This document shows, in pieces, positions 1 to 11,540 of a stretch of DNA of 64,000 nucleotides; position 1 is the first letter of the stretch; every line of letters starts with the position of its first letter. The DNA is taken from positions 90,867,578 through 90,931,577 of the forward strand of contig OX375879.1 in NCBI GenBank assembly GCA_947359465.1, in the 5' to 3' direction. The position numbers and the translations under genes are program-made. The notes beneath the pieces were generated by a model. It ran no database searches. It had not been told where the DNA came from and worked only from the letters and a program-made list of their open reading frames with translations. This DNA comes from Metellina segmentata (taxonomy: Eukaryota; Arthropoda; Arachnida; Araneae; Tetragnathidae).

Positions 1-700
1 TTCGCGCTCTAATTGTGCGATAATAAAATTCCACGTCATTTTGTTCTTTATTGTAAGATGAGTTTATCACGCATTCAGAGAATTGCGCTGTTTGACGCTT
101 ATTTTGAATATAAATCATATGAAATATGTAAAGAATTATAGCCACTTAAATATCCAAATGATGCAATATCGAATAATGATACGCTATATCAACTCGTTCG
201 GCGATTTTTTTTTTTTTGCATATTCGTGCTTATCGTGTAAAAATGTTAAAGGAACTAAAGCCACCGGACAATGGGAAGCGGCTTTATTATTGCCGATGGT
301 ATTGCGATCGACTCGTCTCAAGAAACCTTAGGTCACCTCGTTCCCCTGTTCTGAGCATCCCTTACTTTTTTTTTCTGTGGGGATATTTACAGAACAAAGT
401 TAATGAAGATAGTCACCAAACAATAGGTGATATGAAAATTGCTATTACTCAAAGGATACAAGAAGTCAATCCTAGCATCTTGAAACGCGTTTCTAAAAAT
501 ATGCGCAAATGACTTCAGCTTTGCCTCCAAGAAAAAGGTTGAAATTTTGAACATTTATTATAAATGTAAATTCAAATTTTTTTCCTTTGTTTGCTTAAAA
601 GAGCTTTTTACCATTGACATAAACATAATCGTTTTCAAATTTGTTGTTTTTATATAATAAATTCCCGAATCGATAATACGGGAACTTTTAGGACACCCTG
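1..700 (+). mobile_element. Tc1/mariner-superfamily deletion derivative, cut by window edge
   Basis: The right end reads GGACACCCTGTA and finishes at a TA dinucleotide (701-702), the TA target style of mariner-like elements. The left terminal repeat lies outside the window or is lost. Between the ends lie only pieces of a transposase: the N-terminal part from about 58, a short middle piece from about 216, and the C-terminal end from about 330 to 563. The helix-turn-helix linker and most of the catalytic core are missing. I read it as a non-autonomous, internally deleted copy of a mariner with a DUF4817-type N-terminus. Confidence 0.7.
58..563 (+). pseudogene. DUF4817-type mariner transposase remnant
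   Basis: The reading frame from the ATG at 58 begins MSLSRIQRIALFDAYFEYKS, the usual start of transposases with a DUF4817-like N-terminal domain, and meets an in-frame stop after about 26 codons. A second frame from 216 gives a piece ending in YCRWYCDRLVSR, matching the region just ahead of the first catalytic Asp in this family. The next recognisable part is the post-DDE segment with a FFLWGYL motif around 365-395, followed by the charged C-terminus near NPSILKRVSKNMRK and an FEHLL end. In-frame stops, frame changes and large internal deletions make it non-functional. The family assignment rests on motif order seen by eye. Confidence 0.65.
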
Positions 701-702
701 TA

Positions 703-2243
703 CTTGCATCTCTTCAGAGGCAAATATTATTGAAAAGTTGGAGACAAATTTCAGTTGATGAAAGTAATTTACAATCATAATACTAGTCCCATTCACAGCT
801 ACAGTCTATAAATATTTATAAAATGGAGATAACGTGAAGCATACATATCCAACTTGAAGACAAAATATAACTAAACTGAAACTAGATAATTTTATTCAAT
901 AATTTGCTGAGTCGATATGGGGGTCTACGCCCGTTATAGGAGGCACCTCGACTTGGAGCTCCTTACTAGGAGATGATGGTTAAGGTCAGCATTAACATAT
1001 TTTAAAGATGCGTCTAGAGAACTGAGAATGTCATCGAAAAGAGCGTGGGAAAGCACTTACAATTAGCACTGATACAGCAATATTCAAATGAGTGGATTCA
1101 AAGATAGTGTGACAAAGAGGAAGCGAATTATGAAATTAATATAATACAAGTGAATTAAACTGAAACGAAAGGAAACAACACAAAAGGACATGCACATAAA
1201 TATAGAGCTAGTAAACATTACAATTGTTGAAGCCAGATAACGTTACGATCTATATATAGTTACGAAAATATACTAACGAAAGATTTACTGTCAAAAAGTA
1301 CAAAAGCAGATTAAAAGTAAAGCATTTTTGAAACCTTACTTTAGTAAAGAGCAGTTCACCGTTTCCCTTAACGGAGATAGAAGCTGGTCTACTTTGATTC
1401 ATTTAAAGACCCATCAATGCGAGAGAGTTTACAAGAGGCTCTTAGTGGTCTGGTAATCCTTTTGTGGAATGAGCGGTAACACTCTTTGAAATAAACTTCG
1501 TGCCACTGGTTACCAAGGAACCACCTGTTTAACGATTTTTTTATTACTTCGCGTGACTGAAACAGTTCTCGGTAATTTCACTGCCATTTACATATTTCAA
1601 TTAATCAAGACGAAGGCTATGTTTTTGGCTTAAAAGAAGGTTGAAACAAGTTCATTCAAAACTATTGGATTTTATCTGGCGATATATGAGATGAATGGCA
1701 CTACGCATAAACAACTAACGAAACAATTACTGGTTATCGCTGGTTCATTATTGTAAAGTTAAAAAATCATTATCTTTAATATAACATTGAAGGGGAGAAA
1801 GCATTTACATTTTCAGTACTTAGCCAATTTATAATTATCGTGTCGTCATAGAACTGTATGAATATAGTATTGGTATTCAAAGTGGGAATATTTTGAAGTA
1901 TTTTAATCTGAGGGTGACGGTACGGTATAAAATTCATTCTCATCTTTTAGAGCAGAAAATATAATTATTTTCTATGAATTTCTGGTCGTTTACTACTTTA
2001 CAGCTGTATTTTAATTTATAAAAATAAAAGTACAATTTTGCTTACTGTGAAAAGTAATTAATTCAATGAGTTCTGTTCTGTGATATTATAAGTTTATACT
2101 TCACATATTACGTACAGAACAAATAATAACAGCTTTATATTTGTCTAAAAACGACCTTTTTTTTATCAAGATATAGAAGTATGATCATCCTTTATTTCAA
2201 TACATTTTTGGAACTGCTAATTAACTTTTTCTTTGCTCTAAAA
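703..2243. other. Non-coding AT-rich stretch, nothing recognised
   Basis: No open reading frame of note, no element ends and no tRNA-like boxes were seen. The segment separates the mariner derivative from the hAT element. Confidence 0.5.
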
Positions 2244-4562
2244 CAGGGGTGGCCAACCTGTGGCGCATGAATAGCGTATTGCATTCTTGCGCCTACTTAT
2301 TCTTTTGAAGTAGGCGCCATAACTGAATCCATCTTCATATTTTCAACACCAGAGTGCTCTCAGTTGAATTCATACACCCTTCTTACTCCTCAGTTAGTCA
2401 TAACATTTTGACAGTTTGAAATTGATATTTTGTGTGATATGACGTACGTAGTTGTTTTCTGTTTGTTCTTTTCAACATTTAGACTTTTACAATTTTGTTT
2501 TTTTCTATGTTTTAACATCCTTGTTATCCATCACAGTGCAAAAGAAAATGAGTAAAAGAAGCGCAGAAAGTGATAGTAAGCGTGAATTTAATGAAGAGTG
2601 GGATAATGAGTTGTTAGTTATAGCAAGTCCATTGGAAAAACCGTTTTGCCACTGTACTCTTTCATATAATAGAAGACATGATCTGAATAGAAACGTTATT
2701 TGGCCTGATTTACGAAAAGAATATGTGACTAAGAAAAAAGAAGAAATCAGAAGAAGGCGAAATATTTTTGCTAAAGTAAGTTGTGAAGACTTGGCATTGA
2801 CAGAAGCGTCCCATGAAATTGTTTTAGCAATGACGAAAAAAAGAAACCTTTTCTGACGGAGAAGAAATTTTCAAGTCTTGCTTCCAAATATTTTCACGCC
2901 ATCTTGGTAATAAAGGTATTCAAATAAAAGCAGATTAAGAGACGTATCAAGGACCTCTCTCAGAATGTATCTCAGCAACTGGAGGACCTTGTAAATTCTT
3001 GTACATCCTTTTCTCTAGCTTAGGATGAATCAAGGGCTATATGTGATTTAGTCCAGTTAAGCGTTTTTTATGAGAGGAATTTATGATAGTTTTAATGTCT
3101 TAGAAGAACTTGCCAGTCTGGATTCATTGCATGGTAAAACAAGAGAATCACACGTTTGAAAAAGTAAAACCATGCCAATAAAATCTAAAATTAGAATGTA
3201 ATAAAGTCATCAGTGTGTGTACTGACGGAGCGTCGTCATCTGTGATAGGTAAAGTCAATGACACTACAACTTTACTGGAAAATGTTTTAATCGTCTTGTA
3301 CTAAAACATCACTGCATTATGCACCAACAGGCACTGAGGGGGAAAAACTTTAAAAATGCAGCATGTTATGTTACCGGTTGTGAAATCTGTTAGTAAAATT
3401 AGAGCAAGAGCATTAAATAGACGATAATTTAGAAAATACTGTGAATTGTTTGATTTGGAATATAGTGAACTTGTCCTCATCGTGAGGTGCGCTGGTTTAC
3501 TAGAGGACAGGCTCTGAGTAGATTTTGGAAACTGAAAAATGCTGTTAGTAAATTTTTAGAACCGGAAAATGAACTACCTGGTGAAAGAACTCTATTATTT
3601 GATAACAACTGGCTATTTGATTTGACATTTTTAGTTGATGTTACTATCCATCTCGATGTATTCGAAACTACAAGGCAAGAATAAATTATTTCCTAGCTTT
3701 GTAAATAGCGTCAGTTCATTTATAGTGAAATGAAAACTGTTCATTTCTCAGAAAATCAGTATTTGAGTCAATTTCCACACTTCAAAGAGCAGAGTGAATG
3801 TGCTGTGGATAATAGCAAGTGGACCAAATATATTGAAAACCAAGTTATTGCAAGATTCATTTGAAAGTCGTTTTCATGATTTGGCTAAAGAAGATATTTA
3901 CATGCTCGCATTTATAAACCCATTTTCACTTAGTGAACAAAACGTAATGAAGATGTCTAGTAACATAAAAAATAGGACTTGTTGATTTAAAAACAAATTC
4001 ATCATTGAAAATGAAATTTGATGACCTTTTTACTGATCAAAATGCTTCTGATATGATTAGTTTCTGTGAAGATTTCCAAGAACTAATAAAATTATCAACA
4101 AATTATACGTCTTTTCGGAATGACATACAGATGAGAACAAGTATGTTCCATCATCCATGCAATTTATTATAAACAAAACAAGGTCGCGAATGACTGATTC
4201 AAATTTGAAAAATTATCTGCTGCTCTCAGTAACAAATTTAACACCAAACATTGAAAGACTAATGAAATCCAAACAGGCTCAAAAGTTTCATTAATGGGAC
4301 ATTTATGTGGTGTAAGTTTATGCTATGTAAGTAATGTTATTGTGTTGTAATATATATCGTTTTACATACAATAATTAAATCGTTTGAAAATGTTAATTAT
4401 GTATCTGATCATACTCTTATTAAAAAGGTTATTGAGGATATTCCATTGGATAATGAACGTAATGTAAAAATAGTGCTTGAGTTGTTGTATGGCGCATCTG
4501 AACTCGTATGTGAAAAAACATTGACGTATGGTATGTAATATGTAAAAGGTTGGTTACCCTTA
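2244..4562 (+). mobile_element. Complete but decayed hAT element with 8-bp target duplication
   Basis: The element starts CAGGGGTGGCCAACC and ends GGTTGGTTACCCTTA, imperfect inverted repeats typical of hAT ends. It is flanked on both sides by the identical 8-mer CTCTAAAA (2236-2243 and 4563-4570), the target-duplication length of hAT transposases. At about 2.3 kb it has room for one transposase gene, and remnants of one occupy most of it. The right end has drifted (final TA instead of TG). The perfect 8-bp duplication sets both boundaries firmly. Confidence 0.88.
2548..4290 (+). pseudogene. hAT transposase (GTF2IRD2/ZBED-like), broken
   Basis: The start is the ATG of MSKRSAESDSKREFNEEW, which resembles the N-terminus of GTF2IRD2/ZBED5-like domesticated and active hAT transposases. 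The BED zinc finger is degenerate, with only a Cys-rich remnant after codon 30. The frame is intact to 2856 and then breaks. Later blocks, in several frames, still show family landmarks: a TDGASS catalytic-Asp block near 3220-3240, a histidine-rich piece near 3310 (KHHCIMHQ), HREVRWFTRGQALSRFW from about 3479, and C-terminal blocks to about 4290. Several frameshifts and stops prevent function. It belongs to the same broad family as the transposase at the right edge of the window. Confidence 0.75.
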
Positions 4563-4639
4563 CTCTAAAACAGTGATCTGAATTTGTGTTCTTAAAAATG
4601 TCTAAAACTACAGAAATGACGTCTTTATGGTTCGCTGAT

Positions 4640-4745
4640 TTTTTTACACTAAGATCTTCGGGTTTGATCCGATACTGTTGCTAATGACTTGTTGTGCTGC
4701 TTCAATGCGACGTTAATTCAATTATTTACCTACCCACTCCGATCT
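4640..4745 (+). repeat. SINE 3' tail remnant
   Basis: The stretch resembles the last third of the full SINE at 40451-40794: a block like TTTGATCCGATACTG, then a block like AGCCCGTTGTG in drifted form, then GCGACGTTAATTCAATTA. No promoter boxes are left. It is a short, diverged piece. Confidence 0.45.
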
Positions 4746-4759
4746 TACTTCAATTTTGC

Positions 4760-4892
4760 AAACTATGCTGCTGTGGCTGAGTTGGTTTGCTCACTGTGCT
4801 AACCACCTGCGATTTGTTGGCAGTGCAAGCTCGATTCCTGTTACTAGCCCCGGTGTATTTTTCTTCTGAGTCACCAAAATCTCCTTGTGTGT
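4760..4892 (+). repeat. tRNA-like SINE head
   Basis: A segment beginning GTGGCTGAGTTGGT resembles a pol III A box. About 50 bases on, GCAAGCTCGATTCC resembles a B box. The head differs from the three SINE heads described elsewhere in the window. It leads directly into a tandem array, so the body of this family may be the repeat unit itself. Confidence 0.45.
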
Positions 4893-5155
4893 GAATGTAC
4901 ATTAATTGTATTTGTCTGTAGGGCAGTAACCAACTACCAACAAACCAACTCAACTGTGAAAACATACTTTCCTAGTGTGCGTATGTGCACTAATTGTGTT
5001 TGTCTGTCATGTGTTTAGGGCAGTAACCAGACACCAACAAACCAACTCAATTGTGAAAACAAACTTTCCTTGTGTGCGTATGGGCATTAATTGTAATTGT
5101 TATGTGTTTAGGGCAGTAACCAATCACTAACAAACCAAACCAATTGTAAAAAAAA
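4893..5155 (+). repeat. Tandem repeat, about three units of 93-97 bp
   Basis: The motif GGGCAGTAACCA recurs at 4921, 5018 and 5111, giving spacings of 97 and 93 bases. Each unit also carries a block like ACCAACAAACCAACTCAA and a stretch like CCTTGTGTGCGTATG. The units are diverged. The array sits between a tRNA-like head and the Helitron. Confidence 0.75.
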
Positions 5156-5197
5156 AAAATTTTAATTTTATTGACAATGCTATATTTAAGGTTGTAA

Positions 5198-5833
5198 TCT
5201 ATATATATAATTCTCTTACGCGGCACGCAAAAAAGACGTTATTTGTTATCGCGTTTTGGCCACATTATACGATTGTTTGTTTACCACAAGGCCTCGCGCT
5301 TCAATTCTATTTATAGCGTTATCGGATGAAATTTTATTGGAAAAAAATGAATTTTAGTCGAGCTGTTGCAGTTAATAATAGAAATCAAAGAAAGCGGAGG
5401 ATCTTTTCAGGGCCATTTAAAAAAAGGTCCTTTTCAGGACCAACAATTATAGTTCAACAAGACGCTTGCACTACAACTTTCGACAACAAACTCAATAAAA
5501 AAGCTTGGGTGACTCGAGTGCAGGGGTAAATGTACACACAAACAACATGCTGGGTATTTAATTTCCAAATCAACGCTCACATTTCGAGTGAAAATTTGCT
5601 CAAAGTTTTAATTTCAATTCTGATTTCATATGTACAAGTATATTTCTTTTCTGAAAAACAGCAAAACAAATTTAGATTTAAAAAATATATTTTTGGAACA
5701 TCATATTTTGTAAACAATTCCTTCTGCTAGGACACATGTCTTCATTGATGCGAGCGAAACGAGCATATATTCGCGCAGTGAAGCAATTCTCTTGGGGTTG
5801 GCGAGCGTTAGCGAGCAGAGGGCGGGCCCCTAG
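5198..5833 (+). mobile_element. Non-autonomous Helitron, family 1, full length
   Basis: The left end is TCTATATATATAATTCTC and the right end GCGGGCCCCTAG, with A before and T after the element. That is the 5'-TC, 3'-CTAG, A/T-insertion pattern of Helitrons, with no target duplication. The 636-bp body has a GC-rich 3' segment with repeated GCGAGC motifs. It holds one short frame (5326-5529, start MKFYWKKMNFSRAV) and no Rep or helicase domain, so movement would need an autonomous relative. Two relatives lie at 19876-20523 and 20961-21189. Confidence 0.85.
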
Positions 5834-6789
5834 TATTATAAATTATTTGGAAACAGCACTTTGCGACCGTAGTCGGGGTGTTATCGATGCTGGAGCTTCA
5901 AAATTTTAAATACAATGAAGCAAAATGAAGGGTGGGGTTGATTTAGTTAGAACTGTCAATTGTTGTTATAACATGCTCGACCTGGAGACATTTGGATTTA
6001 ACTACGTAATTATCATCCTAAAATGAAATAAAATAACCAGTGTTTTCTAATTTTCTAAAACGTAGTAAAAAATTAACAAGTTTAGAGTGGAGATTGAAGA
6101 AAAATGTGAGGAGAGAGAGTGGTAATTTTATACTTGAAAGCTACTTTCGTTTAAATTTCCGAGTCTTTCACTATAAATATGCATTAAAGACATCACGCGA
6201 AACATGCACGATTTATTTAGCTTAATGCAGAAGGAAATCACGTTCACTGAGACAGATGCTAACGATTTTTCAGCCGAACTCTCACGATTGTGCACTGTTT
6301 CAAGGCTTTATCACCGGAAGCTGTGGTGTTTTCTGCATGAATATCGTCTTTATAACTTCAGAGGAAGAATCTAGATGTAATATCACTCATTTCCTTAGTC
6401 AGAAATCTACTAATTTCTCCCAAATTAACTAAAGGTGTTTATACATCATCTGCATGCTGATCAAATGTTTTTTCATGAGGGAAATATCCGCATTGTTTTG
6501 TTTCGCGATATATTTCCATTCTTCCATTTCAATGAAAGGTAAAAGTAATTAATCTATGACAAAATTCGATTTTAACAAGTTTTAAGATAGTGCAGATACA
6601 AAGTGGTTAAAGTTTCAAGAAATTTCGTCATTAAAAAGATTCAATCGACTTATAATGAATGACACCTTTGATAGTTAAAACTTTATGATGAACTTTCTTT
6701 TATAAGAAAAGTCAGAATAAATTACGAGAAAATTCAAGAAACAATACTCTTTAGTGTCATTTACACACATTTTTTAACGCTAGTAAAAA
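5834..6789. other. Non-coding stretch, nothing recognised
   Basis: AT-rich sequence with no coding frame I can support and no element termini. Confidence 0.5.
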
Positions 6790-6804
6790 TTATTCGTCAC
6801 ATTT

Positions 6805-7035
6805 AGTAAACCATACACATCACCATCTAATCAAGTATAAACTATATATTCATCCTATCTGATCCAGAAAACCATATCCATCGCCTCTGATCTAGTATAA
6901 ATCATATACATCACACCTGATGTAGATAACATTCGGGTTTGTTAACATCGTACGATGTTAATTAAAATATCTACGGACTGGATCTTGTAAACACCATATC
7001 TAACACATCATATCTGATCCAGTAAACCATGTTCA
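6805..7035. repeat. Degenerate ~31-bp minisatellite
   Basis: Units of roughly 31 bases built around CATATCCATCGCCTCTGATC and variants (TGATCCAG, TGATCTAG, TGATGTAG) repeat at least four times from 6805 to about 6925. One or two more units appear near 6985-7035 after a break. The copies are well diverged. Confidence 0.55.
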
Positions 7036-7115
7036 TGGCGCGATTTACTGATAAGATGAAAACATTCGGTTCATCTATGCACAGCATGGTTTTAACAAGT
7101 TACAAAAGATTATAG

Positions 7116-7680
7116 ACAACTCTACAATATTGGACAGGACGCCAGTGGATTCCCATAAAATCCAGCTACTTGTTTGGGGGGGGGAAGTATTTTTCGTGGT
7201 ATGGCTTGGGACATTTGCATGTTGTTCCTGGTAAACTGAACGCCGACGCCTACATGAACATTTTGGACAATCAGGTTCTTCCTACGCTCTGGCAATGTTA
7301 TGGAATGGTCTAATGTTATTTCCAAGAAGTCTGCGCTTTATGTCATGTTGCAGCCTCTGTCAAGCAGGGTATCAAGACATGGATGTAAAACGTCTTCCCT
7401 GGCCTGCTCATAGTCTCGACTTAAACCACATAGAACATTTGTGGCACGAGTTAGAGCGACACTTACGGACCGGAGAACCACGTCCGAAATCTACAGCTGA
7501 GCTGGCGACATTCTTGCAGCAGGAATGGACGCAAATACTCATAGCTGTGTATCAAAACCTTGTTGAAAGTATTCTCAGAGGGGTTGCTAGCGTAATTGCA
7601 GCACGTGGGGGACCATCCCCCTATTAAAGAATGTATTTTTCCCTTATACCATCACATCTTGCTGTTATTGTAGGGTAGTG
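7116..7680 (+). mobile_element. Tc1-like deletion derivative, copy 1
   Basis: The right end reads TTATTGTAGGGTAGTG followed by TA; the left end is a worn version of the same repeat (TCTACAATATTGGACAGG). Inside are parts of a Tc1 transposase, from a piece like YGLGHLHVVPG through the LDLNHIEHLWHELERHLRTG block near 7420-7480 to the C-terminus ending at 7627. The last 110 codons (7295-7627) are open; the upstream part is frameshifted around 7300. The N-terminal half of the gene is absent. Copies at 45090-45649 and 48810-49372 share the same deletion boundary. Confidence 0.8.
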
Positions 7681-10308
7681 TATCTAACTATATGTAACTT
7701 TCTTCACGTCGTGTAGTTAATTTAATTTCAAGTCATTTTCAGTGCTTCATACCTTTCTTTTTTAGACAAAATTTATTTAAAATCTCTCGAAAAGCTCTTT
7801 AAGAGGTAACTTTACAAATTTGATTGCGATTGCCCTGGAAAAATTCGCTTCTTTGGAAGCACATTTGCCTTGCCAAATTTTCTCAATTACGAGCCAATGT
7901 GAGTGTAAATTGATGGATAATTTAAACAAACATAATTTAAAGAGACTTTCGATTCCAAGTGTGGTTAGTGAAAAAATTTAACATGTCATACTGATGGTTA
8001 ATATGAGTAATTACCCTTAACAATAGATTTTGTTGCCAGTTTCTTCCTTACTCAACACTTTCCTCTCTGTAAACACATACCTGTGAACTTCTTTCTTGCT
8101 AATCTTTCACAATCCTTTGATGTCTATGAAGTTGCAAACACCTACATTTAAATACCTTAAGCATAATACCAAACATTGGATAAAAAAAATTCATTTGTAG
8201 AGAAAATATACATTTATAAATTAATCCCTTTTCTAAGAGAAATCTGAAGATAAATCAAGTAAACAACGCTAGAGGTTTATTTCATCTACAAACATTCCGA
8301 ATTTCTTTTTCAAATAGTACTAGTACTTCTAAGGTTTACCAGCTCAATTTAGACCACGTGAGGCAGAATGGCAGGTTTTTCACGGATGAATTCTTACACT
8401 AAATTGAACACTAGGTGTCGTTAGCCCCGAAACGTACACGCCTACGTGACATTCATTCTGAATTTACGGTTCATTTCCGACTAAAAAATATTTCACGCTT
8501 TCCCGGAATAAATAAAACAGCGTCCGTTCTTGCCGAAGTTTTCGCGCATGGTCAGACGAAAGTGAAGTAAAACAATGGATTAGAATGCCAGGAAATATTG
8601 ATGTGGAAGTTTAAAAGAAATATGAGTCATTTTCAAAATCAGAAAAAAAATTTCTTAAATAAGTGCATAAAGTGCTTAGCGTGTTATGTCGCTATTGTTA
8701 AACTTCTAATCTTACGTCTCTAGAATAATTCAAACACATCCAGGTTTATCTTGCATAGCAAGATCTTTGTAATCAATATCATGAACTTTTCCAGAATTTT
8801 ATTTTTGACCCTCTTAGGCTTCTCATACCGATTATGCATTTCCCTTTTTGTTTTATATTCTTTAGTTGGCTTCAAACCAGTTTTGACCAACGTTGCCAAT
8901 AGAATCTTTTTTAGCTAATTTTTATTCTATTTACTCAAGTGTATGTGTATTTTGGAGTAAAATATATTGCCTAACTATTTTCTACAAGAGTCTCGAATTG
9001 TTCTCTTTTTGCACCTATCACTAAGACACTAAATATTTTTTAATATTCAAAAATTCTGGCTTTAGTACAATAATTTTCTGAATGCTCTTAATATTGGATA
9101 GTAAAACTTTCATGACCATAAAATGCAATCGAAAAGAAAATAATTACAACTTAGTTCAGTTTTATTATAACATAGTTATCGATAGCAACACGTTAAATGT
9201 CAACCATTAGATAAAATATGGTACCTGGCACAGAGGGCGTCAACCATCTTTGTTGCGTGCATGTTACTTGTACACGAAAGGTTATTGGTCAAATTAAAGA
9301 AAGGAAATGCTTTCCAACAATGATAATGCTTTGAAACAATCCGGGAATTTTAGAGACCTGTTACCCAATGCATATTGGTAGTCAGGGTAATAGAACATTT
9401 TACTGAAGAAGAACATAATGTTCTAAAACGCAATTCCATGTGCGGAACTGTGCAAGCGATAAATAACTGAAAAAATTTACAGTTTCAAAAATGCCCTTAG
9501 ACTTTGATAGAAGACGTTATTTTTCCATAACTATTTTTTCATTAAAACTTGTATGTTTGACGACATTGTCAATCTTTAAGTGAACATCTTGCAAAGAATC
9601 ATAATACAAATTATTTTCATTATTTTATTATTATTTATTTATTATTCTTAGTTTATCGTTCTATATTTACTCTTTATTTCTGTTATGCTTTGCTGTTTCT
9701 GTGTATGTCTCTTTTCCAAATTAACGATTAAATTTTCGTAATTCAAATTTTCAATAGCCTTAAGATGAGTATTATAATCATGCAAATATATTCAGTCACA
9801 AATGTATCAATCGCCATGTTTAAATTTAATTTACACTAAATTGAACTTCGGTGGAAACATTTGAAAAATATTGATTTGTCTTTATGACCACAATTCCAAT
9901 TTAAATATTTTGAAGGAAATCGCGTTCAAGTAACATTTATCGCATAAGATTTGATAATAATGGTTAGGCAGTACAACGTTTCAAAATTAATTGTATCATA
10001 CTACTCAAGTAGTTAATTACAAAATGATTTTTTTTCATAAAATTCTAAATGGACTTTCTCGTGTTACATTTTACTAGATTATATTTTGCTTTCAAATTCT
10101 ATAAATATTTTGTTCCGAAGCACCAAATTACAAAGTAACTATGCATTTTTTCATGTAAATATATTAATTGATCCGACGAGTAATTCAAGTTGCCAATAGT
10201 ACAAGTAGTTGATACATTTGTACGCGAATAACAATTTCTAGTTTTGGGAAAACAAGAAATTGCTACATTTTATTTGTAAACTTATTTTCTAATAAGCCCC
10301 GAAATTTT
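7681..10308. other. Long non-coding stretch, nothing recognised
   Basis: About 2.6 kb of AT-rich sequence without a supportable exon, element end or repeat array. A slightly richer patch near 8340-8560 has no splice signals that I trust. Confidence 0.5.
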
Positions 10309-10444
10309 CGTCATCTGACAGTGATTCAAAATTACGAGGTGTTGTAATGGAATCTTTCTCTTAAGGATTTGATCCCGGACCGTCGGCAATAGCCCGTTGT
10401 GTTACCCTAGTGCGACGTTAATTAAAAAATTACCAATTACCGTG
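10309..10444 (+). repeat. SINE 3' portion
   Basis: The sequence matches the end of the SINE at 40451-40794, from CGTCATCTGACAGTG through AGCCCGTTGTGTTACC to a tail of AATTACCAATTACC. It lacks the tRNA-like head, as expected of a 5'-truncated copy. Confidence 0.8.
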
Positions 10445-11234
10445 TACCGAAATTCAACCGATCGAGAGACTTTGAATCAAAATGATCAAATATTTTTGTG
10501 AACAAATAAAAAAAAGGTAAGACTATTGATTAGTAATCATATTTCATATCAACTGTAGGTTCTTGCTTTCTATTTGGCAATAGAAGGACAAAAAAGCGAG
10601 ATGAATGTTTATAAATTTTATTTAAGCATTAATATCCTATTAACACTCCCCCCTCCCCCTCCCCAAGAACCTTTCAATACCAAATTTTCATGGATATTTT
10701 AATTCAGCATTTTTATCTTCTCTTTGTTGCCACATAGCAAAATTATAACAATAAAGAAAAAAACTTAAATTTAATTCCTAAACTCAGGAAATTAACTCCC
10801 AAATGAATATTATATTCAAAACTTGTATCAAAATTGTACTTTTCGATGAGTAATTATCTTCTGATAAAATATTAATCAGAATTTTTACTTTTGAATAATG
10901 GTTTGGTGAAACATAAGTTGCCATTTTGTTCTCAATACAACGGTTTAAAGTAACCTGTTGAGGAAAAATATTAATTATTCAAACTAAAACTGAAGAATAT
11001 TGAAATGCAGCAGAGCGATATTAAAATTCAATTTATTTAAGGTTGGTTGAATTTTTTTTAATAGTAAAGGAGGTCAAGTACGGCAACGTTGTGCCAAACA
11101 CGTCAAGAAGGGATAAGGACATACAAGGAACGTTTTACTAACACGAGAGAGAGAGAGAGAGAGGCGTGCATATATGTGGTAAAGAAGACTGTTAGAACAG
11201 TGGGCATATATACTGAGCCACAAACTATTTAAAG
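10445..11234. other. Non-coding stretch with a GA microsatellite
   Basis: No gene seen. A (GA)n run lies at 11145-11163. Confidence 0.5.
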
Positions 11235-11540
11235 TAGGTAGGTAGCTAATTAACGTAATACTGGAGTAACACAACGGGATATTGCCAACCGTCCGAAATT
11301 AATCTCGAGGGGGAACGCATAGGACACATCGTTATTTTGAACCACGGTCAGTTGACGAGATGAAAATCTGAATCCAAACTTCCATACCAAACCAACGTGT
11401 GGAAATTTGAGGTTATGACAGATTTAACATGCACCAGATCCCGCATACACGACACTCTTTGGTTGGACATAGTTTTGAACTCTCAGCCCTCCGGTTTCTA
11501 ATCCGTTACTCTTCCAACTGGGATACCGTGGCCCTTATTT
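11235..11540 (-). repeat. SINE with CCCAGTTGG-type tRNA head, minus strand
   Basis: Read on the minus strand, it has a head like GTATCCCAGTTGGAAGAG (A-box region), a degenerate B box near 11470-11480, and a long body that includes a TTAAATCTGTC block. It ends in sequence matching the AGCCCGTTGTG/ACGTTAATTA tail. It is diverged but nearly complete. Confidence 0.7.

Noticed and set aside
4893..5155. CRISPR array
   Set aside because: The ~95-bp units are diverged throughout, with no short identical repeat and unique spacer structure; the context is an animal nuclear genome.
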